DNA of 64,000 nt from Roseovarius arcticus (GTDB taxonomy: Bacteria > Pseudomonadota > Alphaproteobacteria > Rhodobacterales > Rhodobacteraceae). Below are positions 35,692-44,257 of the stretch, in pieces (the first letter of the stretch is position 1; every line of letters begins with the position of its first letter). The notes beneath the pieces were generated by a model. That model was given only the letters and a program-made list of their open reading frames with translations. It was not told the DNA's origin and searched no databases. The stretch covers positions 3,410,001 through 3,474,000 of the forward strand of contig NZ_SZZN01000001.1 of the NCBI RefSeq assembly GCF_006125015.1. Reading direction: 5' to 3'. Both the position numbers and the translations under genes were made by a program.

Positions 35692-35717
35692 CAAATTGTT
35701 CCTATAGTAACAATTTG
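35692..35717. promoter_or_regulatory. Perfect 9+9 inverted repeat, candidate XRE-cupin operator
   Basis: CAAATTGTT - CCTATAGT - AACAATTTG: two perfect 9-base arms with an 8-base centre, located 64 bases from the regulator start and 28 bases from the aminotransferase start. The centre contains TATAGT, which could be a -10 box, so binding would block transcription. AT-rich in a GC-rich genome. Seen directly; the role as operator is inferred. Confidence 0.65.
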
Positions 35718-35744
35718 TCCAAAGCCAGAACGGGGAGACGATCC

Positions 35745-37067
35745 ATGGATATGACAAAATCAGAGGCGCTGCACGCGCGCGGACTAAAGGTGATGGTCGA
35801 GGGAGTGTCGTCAGCGTCGCGCGGCCCTGCCGCCTTTGGCCGGGCGCCCCAGTACATGGATCGCGGGATGGGCAAGCATCTCTATGATGTGGACGGCAAC
35901 AAGTATCTGGACTGGATGATGGCCTATGGCGCGCTGCCGCTAGGCCACGGTCACCCGGCGATAGTCGAGGCCGTCACCAAGGCCGTGTCGGGCGGAACGC
36001 ATACGGCAACAGCGGTGGCGATCGAGGTCGAGTTGGCCGAGATGATCGTCGCCATGCTGCCCCATGTCGACAAAATCCGCTTTGCCAATACCGGGACAGA
36101 GGCGGGCATGGCCGCGTTTCGGCTGGCACGCGGGCACACCGGACGGCGCAAGATCATCAAATTCGAGGGCCATTATCACGGCTGGTGGGACGGCGTTCTG
36201 CTAAACTCGAACCCGCACAATCCCCTGTCGCTGGGGCACCCCTCTAATCCGGTACACATCCCCGACAGCTCGGGCCTGACGCCCGGCGCGCTGGAGGACA
36301 CAGTGGTCGTGCCATGGAACGACTTTGACGCGCTGGAGCAAGCGATGGCGCTGCATGGACGCGATGCGGCCTGCGTAGTGACCGAGCCTGTGATGGCCAA
36401 TTTCGGCGTTATCGCGCCCAAAGACGGCTATCTGCAGCGCATGCAAGAGCTGTGCCGCGAACATGGCGCGCTGTTTTATGTCGACGAGACCGTGACCGGA
36501 TTTCGCCTGTCGCCCGGCGGCTGCTGCGAGCTTTATGGCCTGACGCCAGACCTTGTGACCTACGGCAAGGCGATTGGCGGAGGGATGCCCGTTGCCGTGA
36601 TCGGCGGGCGCGAGGATGTAATGGCCGGCCTCGAATGGGGCAAAGTGCTGCATTTCGGCACGCATAATGCGGGGCGGCTGTCGCTGACCGTGTCCAAGGC
36701 GATGCTGGAGGTGATGACAGCGAATAACAATGCAGGCTTCAAGCATAACATGGAGATTGGCGCGAAGATGCAGAGCGCCATTTCGGACGTGCTGCGCGGT
36801 CAGAACAAGCACCGCGCGATCTGCCAAGGCGTCACGTCGATGTTCCAGATCTTTTTCACCGATGCCGAGGAGATCACCGATTACCGTGATTTCTGTGCCA
36901 AGGTGGATCGTACGAAGTACCGCGATTTTGCCCTGCGGCTGATGGACCGGGGCATATACATGACGCCGGGATCGACGCTACATTCGCTGCCTTCGATCCT
37001 ACATGACGAGGCCGATGTCGCCTACACGGCCCAGACAATCGCCGAGGTGCTGGAGGCGTGGGACTGA
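35745..37067 (+). CDS. Class III aminotransferase (glutamate-1-semialdehyde aminomutase-like)
   Basis: 440 residues. It resembles the HemL-like branch of class III aminotransferases: GALPLGHGHPAIVEAV, FANTGTEAGMAAFRLAR (about 113-129), EGHYHGWWDG, VVTEPVMANFGVIAP, DETVTGFRL and the PLP Lys275 in VTYGKAIGGGMP. Many such proteins outside heme loci are amino acid or amine aminotransferases rather than true HemL, and nothing here points to heme synthesis. Start ATG 35745 with GGGGAG upstream. It is followed after one base by an NAD(P)-binding protein gene, and is divergent from the XRE-cupin regulator that probably controls it. Confidence 0.87.
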   Translation: MDMTKSEALHARGLKVMVEGVSSASRGPAAFGRAPQYMDRGMGKHLYDVDGNKYLDWMMAYGALPLGHGHPAIVEAVTKAVSGGTHTATAVAIEVELAEMIVAMLPHVDKIRFANTGTEAGMAAFRLARGHTGRRKIIKFEGHYHGWWDGVLLNSNPHNPLSLGHPSNPVHIPDSSGLTPGALEDTVVVPWNDFDALEQAMALHGRDAACVVTEPVMANFGVIAPKDGYLQRMQELCREHGALFYVDETVTGFRLSPGGCCELYGLTPDLVTYGKAIGGGMPVAVIGGREDVMAGLEWGKVLHFGTHNAGRLSLTVSKAMLEVMTANNNAGFKHNMEIGAKMQSAISDVLRGQNKHRAICQGVTSMFQIFFTDAEEITDYRDFCAKVDRTKYRDFALRLMDRGIYMTPGSTLHSLPSILHDEADVAYTAQTIAEVLEAWD

Positions 37068-37068
37068 T

Positions 37069-37836
37069 ATGACACAAGCTCTTGGCATCCTTGGGACAGG
37101 CGCGCTGGCCGCGCATCTGGTGACGGGCTTGCGCGCTGGCGGCTTTAACGCTGAGATCATCGTGTCGCCGCGCGGGGCAAATGTGGCAGCAACGCTGGCT
37201 GCCGAGCATAGCGTCCAAGTCGCCGCCAGCAATCAGGAGGTGATCGACAGGGCGCGCATGGTGCTGGTCTGTCTTCCAGCCGCGCACGGCGCAAATATCT
37301 TGCGCGATCTGGTGTTCAACGCGGAGCATAGCATTTGTTCGGCCATGGCCGGGTTGGGGCCGGATGTGCTGTCGCCGCTGGCTGCCCCAGCGAGCGTGAG
37401 CCAAGTGATGATGCCTGGCGCCTCGAACGCAATCGGTGCTGGGCCGTGCCTGCTGTTCCCGGCAGGGCAGGAATGGCAGGCGCTGCTCGCGTATCTGGGC
37501 CCAGTCCTGGTGCCTAGCAGCCAAGCCGAATATGACATCGCCGCAGTATTCGGCGCGCTGTCGGGGGCCAGCTTTGTCCTGATGCAGGCGCTGGCTACGT
37601 GGTTTGAGCGGCGCGGCATCGCGCCTGAACTGGCGCGCCCGCTGGTGGCCGCGACACTTGCCGGAAACGCGGCGGTGTTGCGGGACGCGCCGCATGATTG
37701 GGATGCGATCATCGCCAGCGTCGCCACCCCCGGCGGCGTGACCGAGCAACTGGTGGGCGCGCTAGGACAGTCCGGCGGACTGACCGCATGGGATGCTGGG
37801 CTGGACGCGGTTCTGAAGCGGATGACTAAGGGCTAA
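37069..37836 (+). CDS. NAD(P)-binding protein, pyrroline-5-carboxylate reductase-like
   Basis: 255 residues. It begins MTQALGILGTGALAAHLVTG, a Rossmann GxGxxG motif, followed by VLVCLPAAHGANIL and VMMPGASNAIGAG. The C-terminal part (GALSGASFVLMQALATWFERR, ATPGGVTEQLV) resembles the helical dimerisation domain of ProC-type reductases, where PGG-T is conserved. It would be an NAD(P)H-dependent imine or oxo-acid reductase. Its start lies one base after the stop of the upstream aminotransferase gene, so the two probably act in one pathway in which the aminotransferase product cyclises to an imine. Substrate unknown. Confidence 0.78.
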   Translation: MTQALGILGTGALAAHLVTGLRAGGFNAEIIVSPRGANVAATLAAEHSVQVAASNQEVIDRARMVLVCLPAAHGANILRDLVFNAEHSICSAMAGLGPDVLSPLAAPASVSQVMMPGASNAIGAGPCLLFPAGQEWQALLAYLGPVLVPSSQAEYDIAAVFGALSGASFVLMQALATWFERRGIAPELARPLVAATLAGNAAVLRDAPHDWDAIIASVATPGGVTEQLVGALGQSGGLTAWDAGLDAVLKRMTKG

Positions 37837-37857
37837 CGCGCTGGGTTGCGCCGCGTC

Positions 37858-38892
37858 CTAAATCTTGAGAACGTCCAGCACATCTGCGATCAGATGGCCC
37901 AGCACTGGCGACTCGTAGCCACCCTCCTGCACAATCACGGTCGGCAGAGCCAAGGCACGGACGCCCTCGGCCATGGCCGTGAAGGCTGCCCGCGTCACGG
38001 CGTGCCTGCCATGGCTGTCATGCTCGGACGCGTCTACGCCCAGCGCGAGGACCAGCGCATCGGGCGCGAAATCTGTGATAGCCGCAATGCTGCTGTCCAG
38101 CGCCGACAGGAATGGCGTATCACCCGCGCCGAAATCATAGGTGAGGTTCAGATTATAGCCCGCGCCGGCCCCCTCGCCGCGCTCCTCAGCGTAGCCGGTG
38201 AAGAACGGATAATAGCTGCGCGGGTGCGAGTGCATCGAGACCGTCAGCACGTCGGCCCGGTCATAAAATATCGCCTGCGTGCCGTTGCCGTGATGCACGT
38301 CGACATCCAGTATCGCGACGCGGGGCGCGGCCTTGCGCAGTTCCTGCGCCGCGATGGCGGCATTGTTTAGGTAGCAAAATCCCATCGCCTTACCCGCAAG
38401 CGCGTGATGGCCGGGCGGACGGCATAGCGCATAATGCGCGCGTCCGGTTTCCAGCACGCCGCGCGCGGCAGCGATAGCGCCTTGCGCGGCCCAATACGCG
38501 GAGGTCCAAGTGCCCTCAACGATCTCGGCGGCCATGTCGCCAGTGTACCAGCCGATCTGGCCAACGATCAGGTCAGGCTTTTGCGCGTAGGGAACCTGTG
38601 GAAAGACGTTTGGCATCGCGTGGCCGCCCGCGCCAAAAGGCGTGTCGCCATATTCGGCGCTCCAGCGATCCCACGCACCAGCAAGGAATTCGACATAATC
38701 CGCGTCATGTACCGCAAGGATCGGGTCCATGCCCGCATCGGGGGGCGCGCACAAAACTTTGCCGCGTGTGCGCAAGGTGGCTGCGATGGATGCGGCACGC
38801 TCCGCGCTTTCGCGGCTGGCGCGGATTGCGCCCAGCTGAACGAAATGTGTATTGCGGTGGCGCAGCTGTTCTTCGGACCAGAAAATGGTCAT
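37858..38892 (-). CDS. Histone deacetylase family protein (acetylpolyamine amidohydrolase-like)
   Basis: 344 residues. The arginase-deacetylase fold motifs are present: the catalytic His pair in RPPGHHALAGKAMGFCYLNNAA, zinc ligands in ILDVDVHHGNGTQAIF, and LGVDASEHD, with HSHPRSYYPFFTGYAEERG. Bacterial members remove acetyl groups from polyamines or other small amides. The start ATG at 38892 is chosen because the protein then begins MTIFWSEEQLRHRNTHF as in the family; the frame is open to 39096 but overlaps the neighbouring gene. It converges with the aminotransferase/NAD(P)-binding pair, and an amine-degradation link is possible but unproven. Confidence 0.88.
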   Translation of the reverse strand: MTIFWSEEQLRHRNTHFVQLGAIRASRESAERAASIAATLRTRGKVLCAPPDAGMDPILAVHDADYVEFLAGAWDRWSAEYGDTPFGAGGHAMPNVFPQVPYAQKPDLIVGQIGWYTGDMAAEIVEGTWTSAYWAAQGAIAAARGVLETGRAHYALCRPPGHHALAGKAMGFCYLNNAAIAAQELRKAAPRVAILDVDVHHGNGTQAIFYDRADVLTVSMHSHPRSYYPFFTGYAEERGEGAGAGYNLNLTYDFGAGDTPFLSALDSSIAAITDFAPDALVLALGVDASEHDSHGRHAVTRAAFTAMAEGVRALALPTVIVQEGGYESPVLGHLIADVLDVLKI

Positions 38893-38966
38893 GGCGCGTT
38901 CCCTATCCTGCGGCCTTGTTGCGCTCAGACTGCAATGCAGCGGCGCATCTGGCAACAGGAACGCGC

Positions 38967-39953
38967 CTACATCACTCCGGCGCGCAACAGGTCGTGGATG
39001 TGGAGCACGCCCAGCGGCCTCGCATCCGCGCCCGCGACCAACAGCACGTTGACCTTGCGCGCATTCAAGATCGCCAGCGCCTCGGAGGCAAAGCAATCGG
39101 GCGCGACGGTCAGCGGATTAGGGTTGGCGACATCGGCTGCATGGCGGTCCATCAGGCCCACCATGTTTCGGCGGAGGTCACCGTCGGTGATAACACCGGC
39201 AATGCGGCCGTCTGACATAACAACAGCCATGCCCAGATTATGCGAAGTCATTTCCAGCAGGACGTCGCTCATCGGGGCGCTTGCATCGACGCAGGGCATG
39301 TCGCCGCCGCCATGCATCAGATCGCTGACGCGGCGCAATTGCGCGCCCAGTTTGCCACCCGGATGAAACACACCGAAATCGGCGGCGGACACGCCGCGCC
39401 GCTCCATCAACGCGACGGCAAGCGCATCACCCAGCGCCAGTGCCAGCGTGGTCGAGGTGGTCGGGGCCAAGCCTATCGGGCACGCCTCGGGCCGGTTCGG
39501 CAGGGTCAAACGGTAATCGGCGGCGCGCATCAATGTGCTGCCCTCATGCGATGAAATGCCGATCAGCGGGATTGAGAACCGCTGCGTGTGATAGATCATG
39601 TCATGCATTTCCGCGGTCTCGCCCGAGTTCGAGATCAGCACGCACACATCATTCGCGCCGAGCATCCCCAGATCACCATGGCTGGCCTCGGCGACGTGAA
39701 CGAAATGCGACGGCGTACCGGTGGAGGCCAGCGTCGCCGCTATCTTGCGCCCGATATGGCCGGACTTGCCGATGCCGGCGACGATCACCCGGCCCGTGCA
39801 GCCCATCAAGCATTCTACGGCGGGCGCAAAATCAGCAGGCAGGTGCGCGGCCATATGCGCAAGCGCCTCGGCCTCGATCGTCAACACGCGGGTCGCGCTG
39901 CGCAGGATGTCGGAGGCGTCAGTGCTTGCGGGGCGCGCCGGGGACTGGGTCAT
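38967..39953 (-). CDS. kdsD: KpsF/GutQ-type arabinose-5-phosphate isomerase
   Basis: 328 residues. An N-terminal SIS domain (GIGKSGHIGRKIAATLASTG near 58-77, SNSGETAEMHDMIY, PTTSTTLALALGDALAVAL) is followed by two CBS domains (MTSHNLGMAVVMSDGRIAG, and VNVLLVAGADARPLGVLHIH). It converts ribulose-5-phosphate to arabinose-5-phosphate, the first step to Kdo for lipopolysaccharide. It diverges from kdsB-kdsA, which perform the next and activation steps, supporting the assignment. The ATG at 39953 has GAGAG upstream and is preferred to the TTG at 39974. Confidence 0.92.
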   Translation of the reverse strand: MTQSPARPASTDASDILRSATRVLTIEAEALAHMAAHLPADFAPAVECLMGCTGRVIVAGIGKSGHIGRKIAATLASTGTPSHFVHVAEASHGDLGMLGANDVCVLISNSGETAEMHDMIYHTQRFSIPLIGISSHEGSTLMRAADYRLTLPNRPEACPIGLAPTTSTTLALALGDALAVALMERRGVSAADFGVFHPGGKLGAQLRRVSDLMHGGGDMPCVDASAPMSDVLLEMTSHNLGMAVVMSDGRIAGVITDGDLRRNMVGLMDRHAADVANPNPLTVAPDCFASEALAILNARKVNVLLVAGADARPLGVLHIHDLLRAGVM

Positions 39954-40087
39954 AATCGGTATCTCTCGGCTCAAGGGTCTGGGCGGTTGGCTAGCACAAT
40001 GGGCGGGCAGATGCCATGATGGCGACGATTGCCCTGCGTGCGGCGATATGGTGTATCTAGCGGCTCAGGCCAAAGGGAAGACATCAT

Positions 40088-40876
40088 ATGAAGACGGTCA
40101 TTTTCATCCCCGCGCGGTACGCGTCGACGCGGTATCCCGGCAAACCGCTGGTAGAGCTGCGCCAAAAGGACGGCACCGCCAAGTCGCTGATCCAAATGAG
40201 CTGGGAGGCCGCCAGCGCCATTGAGGGGGTTGATGCCGTCTATGTCGCCACTGACGACACGCGAATCGCGGAGCATTCTCGCAGCTTCGGCGCCGACGTG
40301 GTGATGACATCGGATGCTTGCGAGAATGGCACCGCCCGCTGCGCTGATGCGCTGGCGCAACTGGAGGAGACGCCCGATCTGGTCGTCAACTTTCAGGGTG
40401 ACGCGCCGCTAACGCCGCCGTGGTTCGTGGAAAAATTGATGGCAGCGATGGCGGTGGACAAGACAGTCCAGATGGCAACGCCCGTATTGCGCTGCGACCG
40501 CCAGACCTATGACAATTTCGTCGAAGACCGCAAAGAGGGCCGCGTTGGCGGCACGACCGCCGTTTTCGACCAGCACATGAACGCGCTTTATTTCTCAAAG
40601 GAAGTAATCCCCTACATCGCCCCCGGCAAACTGCCCCAGCCGATCCCGGTGTTTCACCATGTCGGCGTCTATGCCTACCGCCCGGACGCGCTGATGCACT
40701 ACGTAGAGACGCCCGCGAGCACGCTGGAGGAGTTGGAGGGACTGGAGCAGCTACGCTTTTTATCCGCAGGCATCTCGGTGCGCTGCGTGGAGGTGGATGC
40801 GCGCGGGCGCGTGTTCTGGGAGTTGAACAATCCCGGCGACGTCGCCCGGATTGAGGCAGCATTGGAGGCGCAATGA
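40088..40876 (+). CDS. kdsB: 3-deoxy-manno-octulosonate cytidylyltransferase
   Basis: 262 residues of the CMP-Kdo synthetase family. It activates Kdo with CTP for transfer to lipid A. The nucleotide-binding start is FIPARYASTRYPGKPLVEL, followed by VNFQGDAPLTPPWFVEKL, where the family usually has QGDEPL, and HVGVYAYRPDAL near the C-terminal half. The product is slightly longer than E. coli KdsB (248). Start ATG at 40088 with GGGAAG upstream. The last bases overlap the kdsA start (ATGA, 40873-40876), so the two are coupled. Confidence 0.9.
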   Translation: MKTVIFIPARYASTRYPGKPLVELRQKDGTAKSLIQMSWEAASAIEGVDAVYVATDDTRIAEHSRSFGADVVMTSDACENGTARCADALAQLEETPDLVVNFQGDAPLTPPWFVEKLMAAMAVDKTVQMATPVLRCDRQTYDNFVEDRKEGRVGGTTAVFDQHMNALYFSKEVIPYIAPGKLPQPIPVFHHVGVYAYRPDALMHYVETPASTLEELEGLEQLRFLSAGISVRCVEVDARGRVFWELNNPGDVARIEAALEAQ

Positions 40877-41724
40877 TAGAGACACGCACTGTAACGGTTG
40901 GCGATATCGCAATCGGCGCAAAGCACCCCTTTGCCCTGATCACCGGTCCCTGCCAACTGGAGAGCCTGGATCACGCGCGCATGATGGCCGAACGCATCGC
41001 CGAGGCTTGCGCGGCGACGGGCACGCGATTTATTTTTAAGGCCAGCTATGACAAGGCCAACCGATCGTCGCTGGCGACGCAGCGGGGGCTGGGGATGGAC
41101 GAGGGGCTGACGATCCTGTCGAAAATTCGCGATGAATTTGGCTGCCCCGTCTTGACGGACGTCCATGCTGCGGATCAATGTGCACCCGCGGGCGAGGTCG
41201 TAGATGTGATCCAGATCCCTGCGTTCCTATGTCGCCAGACCGATCTGCTACTGGCCGCGGGCGAAACGGGCTGCGCAATCAACGTCAAAAAGGGCCAGTT
41301 TCTAGCCCCTTGGGATATGGGCAACGTCGCAGACAAGATCGCCAGCACCGGGAACGAGCGGATCATGCTGTGCGATCGCGGCACGTCGTTTGGCTATAAT
41401 ACGCTGGTCAGTGACTTTCGCGGGCTGCCGACCATGGCGCGCACCGGCTATCCGGTGGTATTCGACGCGACCCATTCTGTGCAGCAGCCGGGCGGCCAAG
41501 GCACCACCAGCGGCGGGCAGCGCGAATTCGCCCCGGTTCTGGCGCGGGCCGCTGTCGCGGTGGGTGTTTCGGCGCTGTTTATTGAGACGCACGAAGATCC
41601 TGACAACGCGCCCAGTGACGGGCCTAACATGATCCCGGTGGACCGGATGCAAGCCCTGATCGGCCAGCTTCGGAGCTTGGACGATCTGACCAAATCGCAG
41701 CCGGAGATTGATTTGGCGCGCTGA
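40873..41724 (+). CDS. kdsA: 3-deoxy-8-phosphooctulonate synthase (metal-dependent type)
   Basis: 283 residues. It condenses arabinose-5-phosphate with phosphoenolpyruvate to Kdo-8-phosphate. Conserved segments are GPCQLES, FKASYDKANRSS (substrate loop), TDVHAADQCAP, IQIPAFLCRQTDLL, LCDRGTSFGYN and DATHSVQQPGG. The residue that separates the two classes is Cys27 in TGPCQLES, where E. coli-type enzymes carry Asn. With His201, Glu238 and Asp249 in the expected places, this is a metal-dependent enzyme of the Aquifex type. Overlaps kdsB by four bases. Confidence 0.94.
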   Translation: MIETRTVTVGDIAIGAKHPFALITGPCQLESLDHARMMAERIAEACAATGTRFIFKASYDKANRSSLATQRGLGMDEGLTILSKIRDEFGCPVLTDVHAADQCAPAGEVVDVIQIPAFLCRQTDLLLAAGETGCAINVKKGQFLAPWDMGNVADKIASTGNERIMLCDRGTSFGYNTLVSDFRGLPTMARTGYPVVFDATHSVQQPGGQGTTSGGQREFAPVLARAAVAVGVSALFIETHEDPDNAPSDGPNMIPVDRMQALIGQLRSLDDLTKSQPEIDLAR

Positions 41725-41971
41725 GAGGTGCGCAGTTCTGACCTGCATGGTGGCTGACTTAGCTGCATCAGGTGACAGCCAGCGGCTTCGCTGATATCAT
41801 CGCGGCTTAGACATCCGGCCAAGCCATTGTTATCACAACGGGGCACCCGCCTTGTGATTTCGTGTGAGCGCAATCGCCAGCTATGCTGTGCGTCGGCCAT
41901 TGCACAGCGAGGCCAGCGGGAACACAGTGATGCATCCGCGCGTTGTACCAATTGATATGATGGAGCTTGCC

Positions 41972-44257
41972 ATGACCTCCTTTCGTGCGAAATACCTCAC
42001 CCGGCCCATTCACCGCTGGGCCAAGCGCGCCCTGCCCGCCCTGTCCGATACAGAGCGCGAGGCGCTAAACGCTGGTGACGTCTGGTGGGAGGCGGAGTTG
42101 TTTTCCGGCAATCCCGACTGGTCAAAGCTGCATGCCATCGCCGCGCCGCGCCTGAGGGACGATGAGCAGGCGTTTCTGGACGGACCGTGCCGCGAGTTGT
42201 GCGACATGCTGGACGATTGGACGATCAATCAGGACGCCGCAGATCTGCCTCCCGAAGTGTGGCAATTCCTACGCCAGCACGGGTTTTTCGGCATGATCAT
42301 CCCGAAGAAGTATGGCGGGCTGGAATTCTCGGCCTTTGCACACAGTGAGGTGGTGCGCTTTATCTCTACGCGCTCGGTTGCTGCGGCGGTCACTGTGATG
42401 GTCCCCAATTCGCTGGGACCGGGCGAACTATTGCACCAGTTTGGCACGAAGGAGCAGCAGGACTATTGGCTGCCACGCCTTGCCGATGGGCGCGAGTTGC
42501 CCGCCTTTGGCCTAACCAGCGCCGAGGCCGGATCAGATGCGAGTGCGATGATCGACGATGGTGTCATCTGCAAGGGCCAATGGGACGGCAAAGAGGTGCT
42601 GGGCATCCGCCTGAATTGGGCCAAGCGGTATATCACCTTGTCGCCCGTCTGCACCGTGCTGGGGCTGGCATTCAAGCTGCGCGATCCAGATAGCCTGATG
42701 GGTGATGTTAAGGAAATCGGAATTACCTGCGCACTAGTGCCGACAGACCTAGAAGGGGTCGAGACAGGGCGCAGGCACATCCCGTCATCGACCATGTTCA
42801 TGAACGGGCCGACCATCGGCAAGGACGTGTTTATCCCGCTAGCGAACATCATCGGCGGTCCTGATTATGCCGGACGCGGCTGGATGATGCTGATGAATGC
42901 GCTGGCCGCCGGGCGGGGTATTTCGCTGCCATCAATGGGGTGCGCCGCTATTGCGCTTAGCGCGCACACGACAGGCGCCTACGCGCGTATTCGCGAGCAA
43001 TTTCGCCTGCCTATAGGCAAATTTGGCGGCGTGCAGATCCGCATGGGGCGGCTGGCCGCAGACGCCTATTCGATGGATGCCGCGCGCCACCTTACCTGCG
43101 CCGGGCTGGACGCGGGCGTATCGCTATCGGTCGTATCTGCGATCATGAAGGCGCATGCCACCAACCGTATGCGCGAAGCACTGAACGACGCGATGGATGT
43201 CCATTCTGGCAAGGCGGTGATTGATGGGCCATCGAACTACCTGCTGCCGCTCTATCGTGCGGTGCCCATCGGCATCACGGTGGAGGGCGCGAATATTGTC
43301 ACGCGCAGTCTGATTATATTCGGCCAAGGGTCGATCCGCGCGCATCCTCACATGCTGGATAACATGATGGCATTGCAGGAACCGGATCAGGCGAAATCGC
43401 TGGAGGCGTTTGATAAATCCGTCTGGGCGCACATTGGGCACACCGCACGGACGCTATTCCGCGCTTGGGGCCGTGCGCTGACTGGGGGCCGCTTTGCCCC
43501 TGCTCCGAACGCGGGCGCGGCAACGCAGATCTACCGGCGCCTATCGCGCTGGTCGGCGGCCTATGCCCTGACGGCTGATTTCTGTTTCCTCACGCTAGGC
43601 GGTGCGCTGAAGCGCAAGGAGATGATATCCACCCGTATGGGCGACATCCTATCCGAGATGTACATCCTCTCGGCCGCGCTAAAGCGGTGGGACGATGAGG
43701 GCCGCCAAGAGACGGACCTGCCCGTGCTGAATTACGCCGCAGAGGTTGGATTTCAACGTATCCAGATCGCGCTGGACGATGTGATCGTCAACCTGCCTGC
43801 GCGCTGGGCGGCGTGGGTGCTGCGGGCTATCACATGGCCGGGCCGCCGCGAGAAGGGACCAAGCGATAGGTTGGTTGAGGCGTGCAGCGATCTGATCTAC
43901 GCCCCGTCGCCCACGCGCGAACGGATCACCGGCGAGATTGCGGCCGGCTGTAATCACCCTGGCATATCGCTGCTGAACCAGTGTTATGCCCGCGTGAACG
44001 CCATGGCCCCGGTGATGAAGCGGCTGCGCGATGCGCGCAAGACGCCCGCCGAGGGGCTGGAGGCTGGCATCGTTAACAGCGACGAAATGCAAAAGATTGC
44101 CGAGATGTCCGATTTAGTCGCGCGCGTCATCGCCGTCGATGATTTTACGCCCGAGGAACTGCCTCGCTATTTCGGCGGCTACATACCCAACGCGCAGAAC
44201 CGTTATGCGCAAAAGCATCCCGTTCGGGAAAATCCTAATCAGGAGGCGGCGCAATGA
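41972..44257 (+). CDS. fadE: Acyl-CoA dehydrogenase, FadE-type (long form)
   Basis: 761 residues, close to the E. coli FadE type, much longer than ordinary acyl-CoA dehydrogenases (about 380). The dehydrogenase core has FFGMIIPKKYGGLEFSAFAH near 105, VMVPNSLGPGELLHQFGT near 145, FGLTSAEAGSDASAM near 180 and ARHLTCAGLDAG in the third domain. The C-terminal 300 residues are the extra domain of this class (DUF1974-like). It is the FAD-dependent first step of beta-oxidation. I start at ATG 41972, which has GGAG six bases upstream and gives MTSFRAKYLTRPIHRWAK. The last bases overlap the thiolase gene (ATGA). Confidence 0.9.
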   Translation: MTSFRAKYLTRPIHRWAKRALPALSDTEREALNAGDVWWEAELFSGNPDWSKLHAIAAPRLRDDEQAFLDGPCRELCDMLDDWTINQDAADLPPEVWQFLRQHGFFGMIIPKKYGGLEFSAFAHSEVVRFISTRSVAAAVTVMVPNSLGPGELLHQFGTKEQQDYWLPRLADGRELPAFGLTSAEAGSDASAMIDDGVICKGQWDGKEVLGIRLNWAKRYITLSPVCTVLGLAFKLRDPDSLMGDVKEIGITCALVPTDLEGVETGRRHIPSSTMFMNGPTIGKDVFIPLANIIGGPDYAGRGWMMLMNALAAGRGISLPSMGCAAIALSAHTTGAYARIREQFRLPIGKFGGVQIRMGRLAADAYSMDAARHLTCAGLDAGVSLSVVSAIMKAHATNRMREALNDAMDVHSGKAVIDGPSNYLLPLYRAVPIGITVEGANIVTRSLIIFGQGSIRAHPHMLDNMMALQEPDQAKSLEAFDKSVWAHIGHTARTLFRAWGRALTGGRFAPAPNAGAATQIYRRLSRWSAAYALTADFCFLTLGGALKRKEMISTRMGDILSEMYILSAALKRWDDEGRQETDLPVLNYAAEVGFQRIQIALDDVIVNLPARWAAWVLRAITWPGRREKGPSDRLVEACSDLIYAPSPTRERITGEIAAGCNHPGISLLNQCYARVNAMAPVMKRLRDARKTPAEGLEAGIVNSDEMQKIAEMSDLVARVIAVDDFTPEELPRYFGGYIPNAQNRYAQKHPVRENPNQEAAQ

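Noticed and set aside
35745..37067. Calling the aminotransferase HemL (heme biosynthesis)
   Set aside because: It is HemL-like in sequence, but the neighbouring reductase-like gene and XRE-cupin regulator point to amino acid or amine metabolism; HemL would usually not be in this setting.
38598..39215. Plus-strand frame of 205 codons over the HDAC-like and KpsF genes
   Set aside because: Spans two conserved genes on the other strand and has shadow-type composition.
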